From positions 124,001 through 188,000 of the forward strand of contig CAJMQN010000001.1 of NCBI GenBank assembly GCA_905215695.1: a stretch of 64,000 nt of DNA, read 5' to 3'. Within the stretch, counting starts at the first letter, position 1, and each line of letters begins with the position of its first letter. This DNA is from an uncultured bacterium (GTDB lineage Bacteria > Bacillota > Clostridia > Christensenellales > HGM11417). The position numbers were made by a program, and so were the translations under genes. Below, one piece after another: positions 25,901 to 32,682 of this stretch. The notes beneath the pieces were generated by a model. The model searched no databases. It was not told where the DNA came from and worked only from the letters and a program-made list of their open reading frames with translations.

Positions 25901-28494
25901 GCGCGCTTGTTTCGGCGGGCGTTACCCCCGAGGGGACGGAATCCGGCTATTATCGGGTCGCGATGCCCATGACCTTCTGGTACAGCGCCTATGAGGAGAA
26001 GATTTCGGCGGCGCAGTTCTCCCGCGCGTTTTCGCTGTACAGCGGGAGCACAATGGTATTTACGATTCCGACTTCGCAGATTCTGACGACCGCGGGTCTC
26101 GAGCTCTTTGCGGCGCGTGTCAACGAGATTGCCGTCGAAAAAGAGGAACTCGATTTGAAACTCGGGCTCAACACCTCCTATCAGACTTTTGTGACGATGC
26201 CCGCGGCGGGCGGCACTTACAGCGTGTATGTCGGTGCGGCGAGGGGCAACTTCAAAAACTCGGTCAAGGATTCGGAAAAACCCACGACCCAAACTACGGA
26301 CAACTGGCTCGCGCTGTTCCAAATTTCCGTGGACGACGGCAAGACCTGGCTGGACGGCACGAGTAATTACAGTGATTCCAAATTTTCCGCGCCATTCACC
26401 TGGACGGCGACCGGAAAGTACTCGGTACGGTTCCGGCTGTTGCAGGACGGAAAACGGCTTGTCAACTACGAAGTGACCCTGAACGGCGTGCCGTTGACCG
26501 AAGGGAACGGATACGAGACGGAAGTCACCCTCGACGTGACCGCGGCGAGCATCGCGCTCAAGTGGTCGCCCGTGGACGGCGAGCCGAATGGAACTTCAAA
26601 CTTCCTCTATACGGGGAGCGCGCTCGGATTCGCGGCGGTGTTTGATTCCACGGCGTACAGCTACCGTCTCAAGTATTCCATAACCGACCAAACGGGCAAA
26701 ACGGTTGACGGAAACACCGCAATCTACGCCGGAACTTATGTTATCCGCGCCTATGCGGTTGAAAAAGACGGCACGCCCGTGCCCGAGAACGTGCTCACGC
26801 TGACCAACAACGTCTTTACGATGACCATCGGGCGGCGCGCGCTGACGGCGGAGAATGCTGCAATCGACCCCATTCCCGCGCAGAAATACACGGGAGAGAA
26901 ACTCGAACCGGGAACGGTCATTCTGTGGAACGGAATGACCCTCGAGCAGGGCAGGGACTATACCCTCTCCTATGAAAACAATACGGAAGCCGGTACCGCG
27001 AAAGTTTTGATTCAATTTATCGGAAACTATGAGGGAAGCGCGGAGACGAGTTTCGTCATCAGTTCGGATTATCGGGTGACCTTCGACAGCGCAGGCGGAA
27101 GCACCGTCCTGCCCGTACTTGCGGCGGCGGGAGAGGCGGCGCAGAAACCCGAGGACCCGGTTCGCGAGGGATATACCTTCGCCGGGTGGTTCCGGGAGGG
27201 CGCGGCGTCCGCGTACGACTTTGCGGCGCCCGTCAACGAGGACTTTAGGCTGACGGCGCACTGGACGCCGGTGTCCTACACCATTGTCTATGAGACCGGT
27301 GCGGGAGAGGCAGAGGGAAATCCCTCGAGCTACACGATCGAGAGCGATTTTGAACTGAAAGCCCCCGCGCTCGAAGGGCATACCTTCGTCGGCTGGTACG
27401 ATCCAAGCGGCGAGCCGGTGGAGAGAATTCAGCCCGGAAGAACGGGAAATCTCGTCCTCACCGCGGAATACGCGAAGAACAAATATACGGTCACTTTGAC
27501 CGGGGAAGCGCCCGCGTACTTCAACGGCGTGTTCTATGAAAAGCCGATTTCATTCGCCTACGGAACTGCGGTCACCCTGACCTTCGGAAATCCGGATGGC
27601 GGCGCAGTCATGGGCGTTCGCACCGAGACCGCGCTGGAACGGGTAGGGGATATGTCCTTCCGATTCACAATCGGGACGCAGAATGTCGCCCTCGAACTGG
27701 CGGTTGCCGTGGTGGAAGAACCTGAAGACGCGGTTTTCAGCGGCGAACGGATTCTGCCCGGGATGAAGATCACCGAGGGCGGAAAGACGCTTCAGGAGGG
27801 AGAGGACTACACCCTCGAGTACGGTGAGAACATTCACGCGGGCGAGGGGACGGTCACCGTCCTGTTCGCGGGCGAGTACGCATGTACGGTTACAAAGACC
27901 TTTACGATTTCGCCCCGCGACATCGGGGCGGAGGCGGTCGTGGAAAGTATTCTGTACCGGATATACAACGGCGAACAGCACAGACCCGAACTCGGCGTTC
28001 TTTGGCAGGGAACCGCGCTCGCGCTCGGAAGGGACTTTGAGTATGTTTACGGAAGAAACCTTGACGCGGGCGAAGGAACGGTCACCGTCAACTTTATCGG
28101 CGACTTTGCGGGGAGCGTGACCCGCACCTTCCGTATCGCGCGGACGGCGGCAATCGGCGCGAACGCTTCGGCAATCGACGATCAGATTCTCGGAGAGGAA
28201 CCCATCGAACCCAATTTCGAGGTGCGGATGGGGGACGTGCTCCTTTCGCCGGGTACGGACTTCACCGTCGCGTACTTTGACAATGAGAGCGCGGGACTTG
28301 CGCGGGCGGTCGTCACCTTCAAAAAGAACTATATCGGCACCCTCGTCGTCACCTTCCGCATTGTGGAACCCGAAGTGGAGGAGCCGGAGCCCGAACAGCC
28401 GCCTGCTCCGAAGCCGGAGCCCGAACAGCCCGACCTTCCCGAGGAGACCTCGGCGCTTCCCGCCTATCTCCTCCCCGAGCGGCGGAGCTGTTGA
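19999..28494 (+). CDS. Giant GLUG-repeat surface protein with InlB-type repeats
   Basis: A 2,831-residue exported protein starting at GTG, with GAGGAGG 8 bases upstream. An N-terminal signal/anchor helix (LMLALCFLAFGAAALAVTF) is followed by GTEADPYLIKTESEFYYI, a common opening of GLUG proteins. Residues about 160-1640 contain around thirty GLUG-type turns (GGIVG, GGLFG, GGIFG and variants), expected to form a long beta-solenoid stalk. A less repetitive region follows. Near residue 2355 is an InlB/Listeria-Bacteroides repeat (VTFDSAGG...GYTFAGWF). Three or four modules of the type 'GxxLxxGxDYTLxYxxNxxAG..V' lie on either side of it. The tail is Pro/Glu-rich (EPEPEQPPAPKPEPEQP) and ends LPAYLLPERRSC, with no LPXTG, no hydrophobic helix and no SLH domain. 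Attachment may rely on the N-terminal helix. Likely an adhesin. Confidence 0.85.
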   Translation: MKKLSKKNILMLALCFLAFGAAALAVTFWGRNEIRSTFAYEYSYTKPAGSGTEADPYLIKTESEFYYITQELDKFYRLEADLTFENYVPICTTDYTADMLGTEEKNPTYAFKGTFDGGNHRITYTVSDEFYNRKNPGYIGLFGEIYGEAVVKDLVVEAHIGDEYTYQKGTYVGGLVGLVHGYSKGGSSGCSGSKPGTYYDALISNVTIAEGSYIKGSQYVGGIVGAKRGSTVENCKVYGTVYGNSGAGGIVGYSRPLNVASDAKKTTLIKDCENYALVQGNLMVGGIVGNSYGEGESTYIENTFNRGTSQFVVESTSGASNNYEYWGDVYGYQAKDLTDTRIAMQDSGSKTTLNIKGNFSKIEGFQASEGVTFDKTYGTGETTVTATAKFVGTLGMDGSTYYGCVSNYSGAYFRITRDDGKYVYVSVLDRTTASFRHTIDVDLDKLTGYAPGELSDPNSVEKSGNQITIKTASALEHFAWVSNGYIYDEAIGDEPAGTDNDYATGIPKNIIHLVGGNYDLTQSVGVWGEVAAGENGLVSNRGKGHPNFYGIGATTFAPFIGGLEGHGAELKVYLNCPEGSFIGVLGAVSSNAGGISADASTTTLYDVTVRGVIRGKNKVGVVGFHDNYAPATLYNNDRESTIEIKNVENYADVSGAFYVGGILGASNSSSSKNTPKESRVLLTNCHNYGEVSGTYRVGGVVGALATNMATAADMDNVTNHGNVSAVDFNDGRAYNLQMAESVGGIVGSVRDHINVNGAVENYGDVTLSGTGRYAGGLVGYTEYGFIMGENGSLLNEGHVSGFNYTGGIIGYAAKYHESCIYLPSGTVNRNDVSGNQYVGGLMGAVAVGDAGVKISGNYSNEAEVRGTYAVGGLFGTVQATSTTAGTIDLDGTMTNTGKVVMEGVSETIASSNAGGIVGYLYGRKNITVSGELINRGEIVASTLYAGATGDVINTATDLSAGGIFGYVLINTKEMTLDISADLVNEASVSGRGTNAEYRNIAQRVGGIAGYINLTAPGKVNFSGKLESAGDVTGDYYVGGLFGSVSGALNVTGNTSNAEGTSVNAVYYAGGFAGYLSGVSLTLENGFVNHMAVNVSGQGYAGGLFGGLTYSTVEEGIDDIVLALGNFENRGEISAPNAYNEYTTGFNSRVGGVAGNISSSAYGVKVTGNVTNTKDITSAGERIGGLFGNVEVSKSKKIDTVTEYEQKFLTLEGNFENSGKLSGTSEYANSNTMGGIVGIVSGSLRIPEGSAVLNSGDIFTTGTSTFGGIVGSVSYSNADCSVIFDGNATNLGNIYTENASTVGGIIGTLLGNSATYIKTVFLGGKGKLLNEGNILGQGTLGGIFGNVSRINAGSVEIDFAGGAENRGEIIGKAGTVGGLGGKVELANNNGSLEEIGSLTLAGTWTNTGAVSGAGGNVGGNIGYVTWNANGAKVPEGGKLTFSGNFTNTGSVTNPSSYTGGNVGNVYAVCRVADQIKISVSGNISNTGEVKSGSYAGGIFGYFYSGTASSSLEVSGIIENSGSVTKFNGGNTTGGIFGRLGGGATVKMNLTVTETGRIENAAKVVGQQYTAGIAGLMYGDFTVNGLLENRGEASGTQDVGGIFGYLEGSFGADSKGETASRGTVNGTSGANIGIFIGRTAATAVLPEEGYAKFAAYVTLGLGAKVSGISVTVGETVYTTDESGIFRDGSGNALALALGGYEINKYTSAGAENFAKTLAYTYEESSATFTAGGFTTLSYPLTQNMKIVKGHGVVGSVLHVAGVTKDPWKFTVRTVYYDGTAADEVSVPLDLSDTEILPGKYLYPVKTSVEVADGASVNIDLVLQYVPAEVVAYLDAYKALNGVVGVPNTVTTTATEKFVERYEKAVAALTAFESIPEAETPEERAFLEGYLVNSLETANNVNLAAGKAELYAWTDATLDLKYGEEDGKNEKGYKTGFVILQSPQVAHYGNTTAGAYETVLGVYTLTNSGTGALVSAGVTPEGTESGYYRVAMPMTFWYSAYEEKISAAQFSRAFSLYSGSTMVFTIPTSQILTTAGLELFAARVNEIAVEKEELDLKLGLNTSYQTFVTMPAAGGTYSVYVGAARGNFKNSVKDSEKPTTQTTDNWLALFQISVDDGKTWLDGTSNYSDSKFSAPFTWTATGKYSVRFRLLQDGKRLVNYEVTLNGVPLTEGNGYETEVTLDVTAASIALKWSPVDGEPNGTSNFLYTGSALGFAAVFDSTAYSYRLKYSITDQTGKTVDGNTAIYAGTYVIRAYAVEKDGTPVPENVLTLTNNVFTMTIGRRALTAENAAIDPIPAQKYTGEKLEPGTVILWNGMTLEQGRDYTLSYENNTEAGTAKVLIQFIGNYEGSAETSFVISSDYRVTFDSAGGSTVLPVLAAAGEAAQKPEDPVREGYTFAGWFREGAASAYDFAAPVNEDFRLTAHWTPVSYTIVYETGAGEAEGNPSSYTIESDFELKAPALEGHTFVGWYDPSGEPVERIQPGRTGNLVLTAEYAKNKYTVTLTGEAPAYFNGVFYEKPISFAYGTAVTLTFGNPDGGAVMGVRTETALERVGDMSFRFTIGTQNVALELAVAVVEEPEDAVFSGERILPGMKITEGGKTLQEGEDYTLEYGENIHAGEGTVTVLFAGEYACTVTKTFTISPRDIGAEAVVESILYRIYNGEQHRPELGVLWQGTALALGRDFEYVYGRNLDAGEGTVTVNFIGDFAGSVTRTFRIARTAAIGANASAIDDQILGEEPIEPNFEVRMGDVLLSPGTDFTVAYFDNESAGLARAVVTFKKNYIGTLVVTFRIVEPEVEEPEPEQPPAPKPEPEQPDLPEETSALPAYLLPERRSC

Positions 28495-28502
28495 AAAAAT
28501 CC

Positions 28503-28531
28503 TTGACCGAATCTTTAGAACGTGTTACACT
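28503..28531 (+). promoter_or_regulatory. Promoter of the fruK-like gene
   Basis: TTGACC (28503-28508), a 17-bp spacer and TACACT (28526-28531); GGGAGG lies before the ATG at 28561. No clear terminator separates it from the giant gene. Confidence 0.7.
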
Positions 28532-28560
28532 TCCATTGAAATTCCGAAGGGAGGCAGAGC

Positions 28561-29469
28561 ATGGTCTATACGGTAACATTTAGCCCTGCGCTCGACTATG
28601 TCGTACGGCTCGGGGAACTCCGGGAGGGAGAAGTCAACCGCGCGGAGCGCGCGCATATCGTGCCGGGAGGGAAGGGAATCAATGTTTCCGTCCTCCTGTC
28701 CCGATTGGGTATTCCGACCCGCGCGCTCGGCTTTTGCGCGGGGTTCACCGGCTCGGAAATCGAGAGAAGGCTCGCGGGGCTCGGGATCGAGACGGATTTT
28801 ATCCGCACGCCGGGCGTGAGCCGTATCAATGTCAAACTGAAGGCAGGGAAGGAGACGGACATCAACGCGCCCGGTGCGGAAATCGGACATTGGGAGCTTG
28901 AAACGCTTTTCAAAAGGCTTGACGATATGGAGACGGGCTCCGTGCTCGTGCTCGCGGGCGCGGTTCCCGAGGGACTCGGTACGGGCGTGTATGAGCAAAT
29001 TTTAAATCGCCTGCGTGGGCGGGAAATCCGCACGGCGGTGGACGCGACGGGAGAACTTTTCAGGAGGGCTTTGCCCTGCCGTCCCTTTCTCGTAAAGCCG
29101 AATGCGCAAGAGCTCGGCGAACTCTTGGGAGAGGAACTGAAATCGCCGGAAGAGATTGCACGCGGCGCGAAGGAGCTCGTTGCGCGCGGCGCGCAGAACG
29201 TGATCGTCTCCCTCGGCGGAGCGGGCGCAGTGTACGTAAACAGCGAAGGTGAGCTTTTCTCTCTCCCTGCGCCGCGCGGAACGCTGGTGGATTCGGTGGG
29301 CGCGGGGGATTCCGTTGTGGCGGGATTTCTCGCCGGGACTTTGCGCGGATATTCCGCGAAGGACGCATTTCGGCTGGGCGTCGCCGCGGGGAGCGCGACC
29401 GCCTTCTCCGAATGGCTCGCGGAGGGAGAGGATGTAGAAAGGTTTTTCCGCTCTCTTCCGAAACTGTAG
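28561..29469 (+). CDS. fruK: 1-phosphofructokinase family (PfkB) sugar kinase
   Basis: A 302-residue PfkB-type kinase. TVTFSPALDYVV at the N-terminus and VPGGKGINVSVLLSRLG are typical of the FruK/LacC subgroup. The C-terminal GTLVDSVGAGDSVVAGF contains the catalytic Asp in a GAGD motif. FruK phosphorylates fructose-1-phosphate to fructose-1,6-bisphosphate; LacC (tagatose-6-phosphate kinase) is a close alternative. The usual partners, a DeoR/FruR regulator and a fructose PTS, are not adjacent, so the substrate is not certain. It has its own promoter and ends at a strong bidirectional terminator. Confidence 0.82.
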   Translation: MVYTVTFSPALDYVVRLGELREGEVNRAERAHIVPGGKGINVSVLLSRLGIPTRALGFCAGFTGSEIERRLAGLGIETDFIRTPGVSRINVKLKAGKETDINAPGAEIGHWELETLFKRLDDMETGSVLVLAGAVPEGLGTGVYEQILNRLRGREIRTAVDATGELFRRALPCRPFLVKPNAQELGELLGEELKSPEEIARGAKELVARGAQNVIVSLGGAGAVYVNSEGELFSLPAPRGTLVDSVGAGDSVVAGFLAGTLRGYSAKDAFRLGVAAGSATAFSEWLAEGEDVERFFRSLPKL

Positions 29470-29474
29470 AATAG

Positions 29475-29509
29475 AAAAAAAGGACCTCCGAATTTCGGAG
29501 GTCCTTTTT
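29475..29509. terminator. Bidirectional terminator between fruK and the cation ATPase
   Basis: A perfect 16-bp stem (arm AAAAAGGACCTCCGAA, 29477-29492; other arm 29494-29509) with a one-base gap, giving a T run on each strand between convergent genes. Confidence 0.9.
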
Positions 29510-29515
29510 GTTGTC

Positions 29516-32185
29516 CTATGAAATCTTTTTGCGTTTTTCCCGCAGGCGCAGGAAGAGTTTGGAGAGTTCGACCGCAACGAGGGGAAAGAGGGAGAGCGCG
29601 GCGACGATGCCCCATTCGGTCAGGGAGAGGAGAGTCAGGCTGAAGAAGGCGCGGAAGGGGGGGGCGGCGAGAATGAGCGCGATAATTGCGGCAGACGCCG
29701 CCATTGCGCCGAACAGGAAGAGGTTGTGCCCGTTGCCGCGGGAAAACACCGATTCGGTATTGGAGCGTTGGTTGAGAGAGTGCAGGAGTTGGGAGACGGC
29801 GAGGACGAGAAACGCCATGGTCATGCCGACGGCGTGGCTGTCCATGTGAATACCGATTTGGTAGGCGGCAACCGTCGCCGCGGAGATGAATACGCCGTGC
29901 AGACATACCCGCACCACGAGACCGCGCTCAAAGAGAGAACCCGATTTGATCGGCGGGTGGCGCATGATATTTTTGCTCGCGGGATCCACGCCGAGCGCGA
30001 GCGCGGGCAGAGTATCCGTGGCGAGGTTGATGAGCAGGATATGCACCGCGAGAATGGGCGCGTCCCAATTTAACAGCGTTGCGATGAAGAGGGTGAGGAT
30101 TTCGGCAATGTTGCCCGCAAGCAGAAACTGAATGACCTTCTGAATATTCCGATAGACCCTTCGACCTTCGCGGATGGCGTACTCGATGGTCGTGAAGTTG
30201 TCGTCCATGAGAATCATGTCCGAGGCGTCCTTCGCGACGTCGGTGCCGCTCTTGCCCATCGCCACGCCGATGTCAGCCGCCTTGAGCGCGGGGGAGTCGT
30301 TGACGCCGTCCCCGGTCATCGCGGCGACTTCTCCCGTGCGCTTGAGCGACTCGATGATGCGCAGTTTGTCCGACGGGGAGACCCGCGCGAACACCGCCGC
30401 CGTCTTGACGGCTTGGTCGAGCTGTTCGTCCGTCATTTCGTCGAGTTCCGCGCCCGAAACTACGGTGTTTCCCTCCCGGAAGATGTGGAGCTGTTTTGCG
30501 ATGGTGAGCGCGGTCACCTTGTGGTCTCCCGTAATCATGACGACACGGATTCCTGCCGTATGGCAGGTCTCCACCGCCTGTATGACTTCCTTGCGGGGCG
30601 GGTCAATCATGCCTGTCATGCCCACGAAGGTCAAATCCTCTTCGACATTTTCATTTTCGTCCGCGGGCGCACCGTCAAGCGTGCGCACAGCAAAGCCGAG
30701 GACGCGAAGCGCCTCTTCGGACATCTTCAGACAGAGGGAGAGAATCTGCTCCCGGTCGTTTTCGGTCATTTCGCGCACGCCGCTGTCCGTGAGGATGCGG
30801 GAGCAGAGCGGAAGCATCTCTTCGACCGCGCCCTTGGTATAGGCGACGACCCCTTTTTCGGTGCGATGGACGGTGGTCATGCGCTTCCGGTCTGAATCAA
30901 AGGGCTGTTCGAACACGCGGGGCATGCTCTCTTCGAGGGTCTCCCGTTCGAGTCCGTACTTTTCCGCAAAGACGAGAAGCGCGCCTTCGGTCGGGTCTCC
31001 GATGACCGCGCCGGGGGTGTCGGGGTCGAGCGCGGCATTGTTGCAGAGCGCGGCGCCGAGGAGAAGGTCGCGGTATCCCTCGAGCCGCTCGCCTGCATGC
31101 TCGAGAAGGGTCGCTGAACCCCGCGCAAAATCTCCGTTGATGGCGACATGCGTGACGGTCATGCGGTTTTGGGTGAGAGTTCCCGTCTTGTCACAGCAAA
31201 TGACCGTCGCGCTCCCGAGGGTCTCGACGGCGGGGAGCTTGCGGACAAGCGCGTTGCGTTTTGCCATGCGTTGCACGCCGAGCGCCATGACGATGGTCGC
31301 TGTCGCGGGCAGTCCCTCGGGAATGATGGAGATGGCGAGGGACACCGCTGTCATGAAGAGCGGAATCCAAGGTCTGCCATACAGCGAACCGATGACGAAG
31401 ATGACCACGCACACAATCAGCCCGACCACACTCAAAATTTTTCCCACGGAATTGAGTTTACGCTTGAGCGGGGTATCAAATTCGTCCTGTTTGTCGAGAA
31501 GCCCCGCAATCTTTCCCACCTCGGTGCGCATTCCCGTTTCGACGACGACGCCCTCCGCGTTGCCGTACATGACGATCGAGGAGGTATATGCCATATTGAC
31601 GCGGTCCCCGAGGGGGGAAGCGTCCGGGAGCAGGGCATTGGCGTCCTTTTCGACGGGAACGGATTCCCCCGTGAGAGACGCCTCCTGCACCGAAAGGTTG
31701 TTTTCCTCGAGGAGGCGGATATCCGCGGGGATGATGGCGCCGTCCTCGAGCCGGACAACGTCCCCGGGCACAAGCTCGCTCGCAGGTACCACGCTCTCTT
31801 CGCCGTTGCGCAGGACGCGCGCGGTGGGCGCGCTCATGTTTTTAAGCGCTTCGAGCGCATTTGCCGCCTTTCGTTCCTGAATGATTCCGATGACCGCGTT
31901 GATACAGACGATGGAGAGAATCACGATGGCTTCCGTCCACTCTCCGAGTACCATGGAGAGCACGGACGCACCGATGAGAATGAGTACCATGACGTCCGTG
32001 AGCTGTTCGAGAATCATTTTCCCGATGCTCTTTTTCTTTTTCTGCCGCAGATCGTTTTTGCCGAATTTTTCAAGCCGCAGGGCGGCTTCGTCGTCGCTCA
32101 AGCCTTCGGCGGAACTGTTCAGTTGTCGCAGAACTTCGTCCTGCGGTTGGGCGTGCCAGAACACGCCGCCCGGATTGTCTTCCAT
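29516..32185 (-). CDS. P2-type cation-transporting ATPase (Ca2+-type)
   Basis: An 889-residue P-type ATPase of the SERCA/PMR1-like P2 group. An N-terminal cation-ATPase segment is followed by TGES (actuator), PEGLPATATI in helix M4 (ion site), CCDKTGTLTQNRM with the phosphorylated Asp332, GDGVNDSPALKAADIGVAMG (hinge) and a C-terminal six-helix cation ATPase domain. Ca2+ or Mn2+ export is the usual role. MEDNPGG at 32185 is preferred to a start 51 bases upstream, because the upstream stretch lies in a structured leader. A 24-codon leader ORF and an intrinsic terminator precede it, suggesting attenuation control. Confidence 0.9.
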   Translation of the reverse strand: MEDNPGGVFWHAQPQDEVLRQLNSSAEGLSDDEAALRLEKFGKNDLRQKKKKSIGKMILEQLTDVMVLILIGASVLSMVLGEWTEAIVILSIVCINAVIGIIQERKAANALEALKNMSAPTARVLRNGEESVVPASELVPGDVVRLEDGAIIPADIRLLEENNLSVQEASLTGESVPVEKDANALLPDASPLGDRVNMAYTSSIVMYGNAEGVVVETGMRTEVGKIAGLLDKQDEFDTPLKRKLNSVGKILSVVGLIVCVVIFVIGSLYGRPWIPLFMTAVSLAISIIPEGLPATATIVMALGVQRMAKRNALVRKLPAVETLGSATVICCDKTGTLTQNRMTVTHVAINGDFARGSATLLEHAGERLEGYRDLLLGAALCNNAALDPDTPGAVIGDPTEGALLVFAEKYGLERETLEESMPRVFEQPFDSDRKRMTTVHRTEKGVVAYTKGAVEEMLPLCSRILTDSGVREMTENDREQILSLCLKMSEEALRVLGFAVRTLDGAPADENENVEEDLTFVGMTGMIDPPRKEVIQAVETCHTAGIRVVMITGDHKVTALTIAKQLHIFREGNTVVSGAELDEMTDEQLDQAVKTAAVFARVSPSDKLRIIESLKRTGEVAAMTGDGVNDSPALKAADIGVAMGKSGTDVAKDASDMILMDDNFTTIEYAIREGRRVYRNIQKVIQFLLAGNIAEILTLFIATLLNWDAPILAVHILLINLATDTLPALALGVDPASKNIMRHPPIKSGSLFERGLVVRVCLHGVFISAATVAAYQIGIHMDSHAVGMTMAFLVLAVSQLLHSLNQRSNTESVFSRGNGHNLFLFGAMAASAAIIALILAAPPFRAFFSLTLLSLTEWGIVAALSLFPLVAVELSKLFLRLREKRKKIS

Positions 32186-32226
32186 TGTTGCCTTGAAACT
32201 CCTGATTTTTTTATTTATAAACGCGC

Positions 32227-32259
32227 AAAAAAGCACAGACTGACGGTATCAGCCTGTGC
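32227..32259 (-). terminator. Intrinsic terminator in the leader of the cation ATPase gene
   Basis: On the minus strand GCACAG.CTGA pairs with TCAG.CTGTGC (one mismatch) around a 5-base loop and is followed by TTTTTT. It lies only 3 bases after the leader ORF stop and 41 bases before the ATPase ATG, the layout of an attenuator. Confidence 0.75.
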
Positions 32260-32262
32260 AAT

Positions 32263-32337
32263 TCATCGCATATTTATATCAATTTTCCCGCATCGGTGCG
32301 TAGTATCGTTACAATCGCTACTGTCGCCGTCGTCCAT
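32263..32337 (-). CDS. Asp-rich leader peptide (24 residues) upstream of the cation ATPase
   Basis: A short ORF in the ATPase leader: ATG at 32337, TGA at 32263-32265. The peptide begins MDDGDSSDCNDTTHRCG, with six Asp among its first 11 to 20 residues. GAGGAG lies 13 bases upstream, a somewhat long spacing. The stop is 3 bases before a terminator hairpin. In known cases (MgtL, CorL and similar peptides in enterobacteria) acidic or Pro-rich leader peptides destabilise ribosomes when Mg2+ is low and control cation transporters. Here this is an analogy only, not homology. It may also be a chance ORF. Confidence 0.45.
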   Translation of the reverse strand: MDDGDSSDCNDTTHRCGKIDINMR

Positions 32338-32442
32338 GAAAAGAAAAAATCTCCTCTTTTTGATATTTTAACATATATAATATCGTATGCAGAGGTTGAA
32401 ACGTTCAGAATATAAAAAATTTGAATAATTTTAAAAAAAAGG

Positions 32443-32471
32443 TTGAAATGGTGTTGAAATTGTGATAAAAT
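32443..32471 (+). promoter_or_regulatory. Promoter of the opp operon
   Basis: TTGAAA (32443-32448), a 17-bp spacer and TAAAAT (32466-32471). Transcription from about 32478 gives a leader of about 205 bases that carries element copy 2 and a terminator before the binding-protein gene. The 497-bp gap 32186-32682 holds the two divergent leaders and AT-rich promoter DNA. Confidence 0.65.
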
Positions 32472-32496
32472 AAAAAAAATTACTTGATACAGGAAG

Positions 32497-32595
32497 GTAC
32501 ACTTTTTCACAGGAACGGGCGGCGTAAAAAAAACGCCCCGTTTTGAGAAAAACGGAGTGTTTTTGAGAGAAAACGACGGGTACGAAAAAGTGTAC
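32497..32595 (+). repeat. Structured 99-bp element, copy 2
   Basis: Arms GTACACTTTTTC (32497-32508) and GAAAAAGTGTAC (32584-32595) are identical to copy 1 and the total length is the same. The inner hairpin AAAACGCCCCGTTTT/AAAACGGAGTGTTTT retains pairing with one G-T pair and one mismatch. Interior loops differ between copies, while the paired arms are kept. Confidence 0.75.
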
Positions 32596-32619
32596 GATTC
32601 CGAATTCAAGGGAATAGGA

Positions 32620-32666
32620 AAAATGGGGGCATGGGAGGGAATCTTGTGCCCCATTTTGATTTTTTT
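32620..32666 (+). terminator. Intrinsic terminator directly before the oppA ribosome binding site
   Basis: AAAATGGGG(G)CA pairs with TGCCCCATTTT and is followed by GATTTTTTT. The T run ends at 32666, 2 bases before AAGGAGG (32669-32674 region) of the gene at 32683. A terminator inside a leader implies attenuation or riboswitch-type control. Confidence 0.7.
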
Positions 32667-32682
32667 CAAGGAGGACAAACTC

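Noticed and set aside
23620..26322. A 900-codon open frame antisense to the giant surface gene
   Set aside because: It is a shadow of the GC-rich coding strand: no ribosome binding site, no recognisable domain, Arg/Val-rich composition, while the sense frame has clear GLUG repeats.
28440..28494. LPxxxLPE-like end of the giant protein as a sortase signal
   Set aside because: There is no LPXTG match, no hydrophobic segment and no basic tail after it.
32186..32400. Known yybP-ykoY or Mg2+ riboswitch upstream of the cation ATPase
   Set aside because: I could not find the conserved loops of those classes; the short leader ORF and terminator explain the region better.
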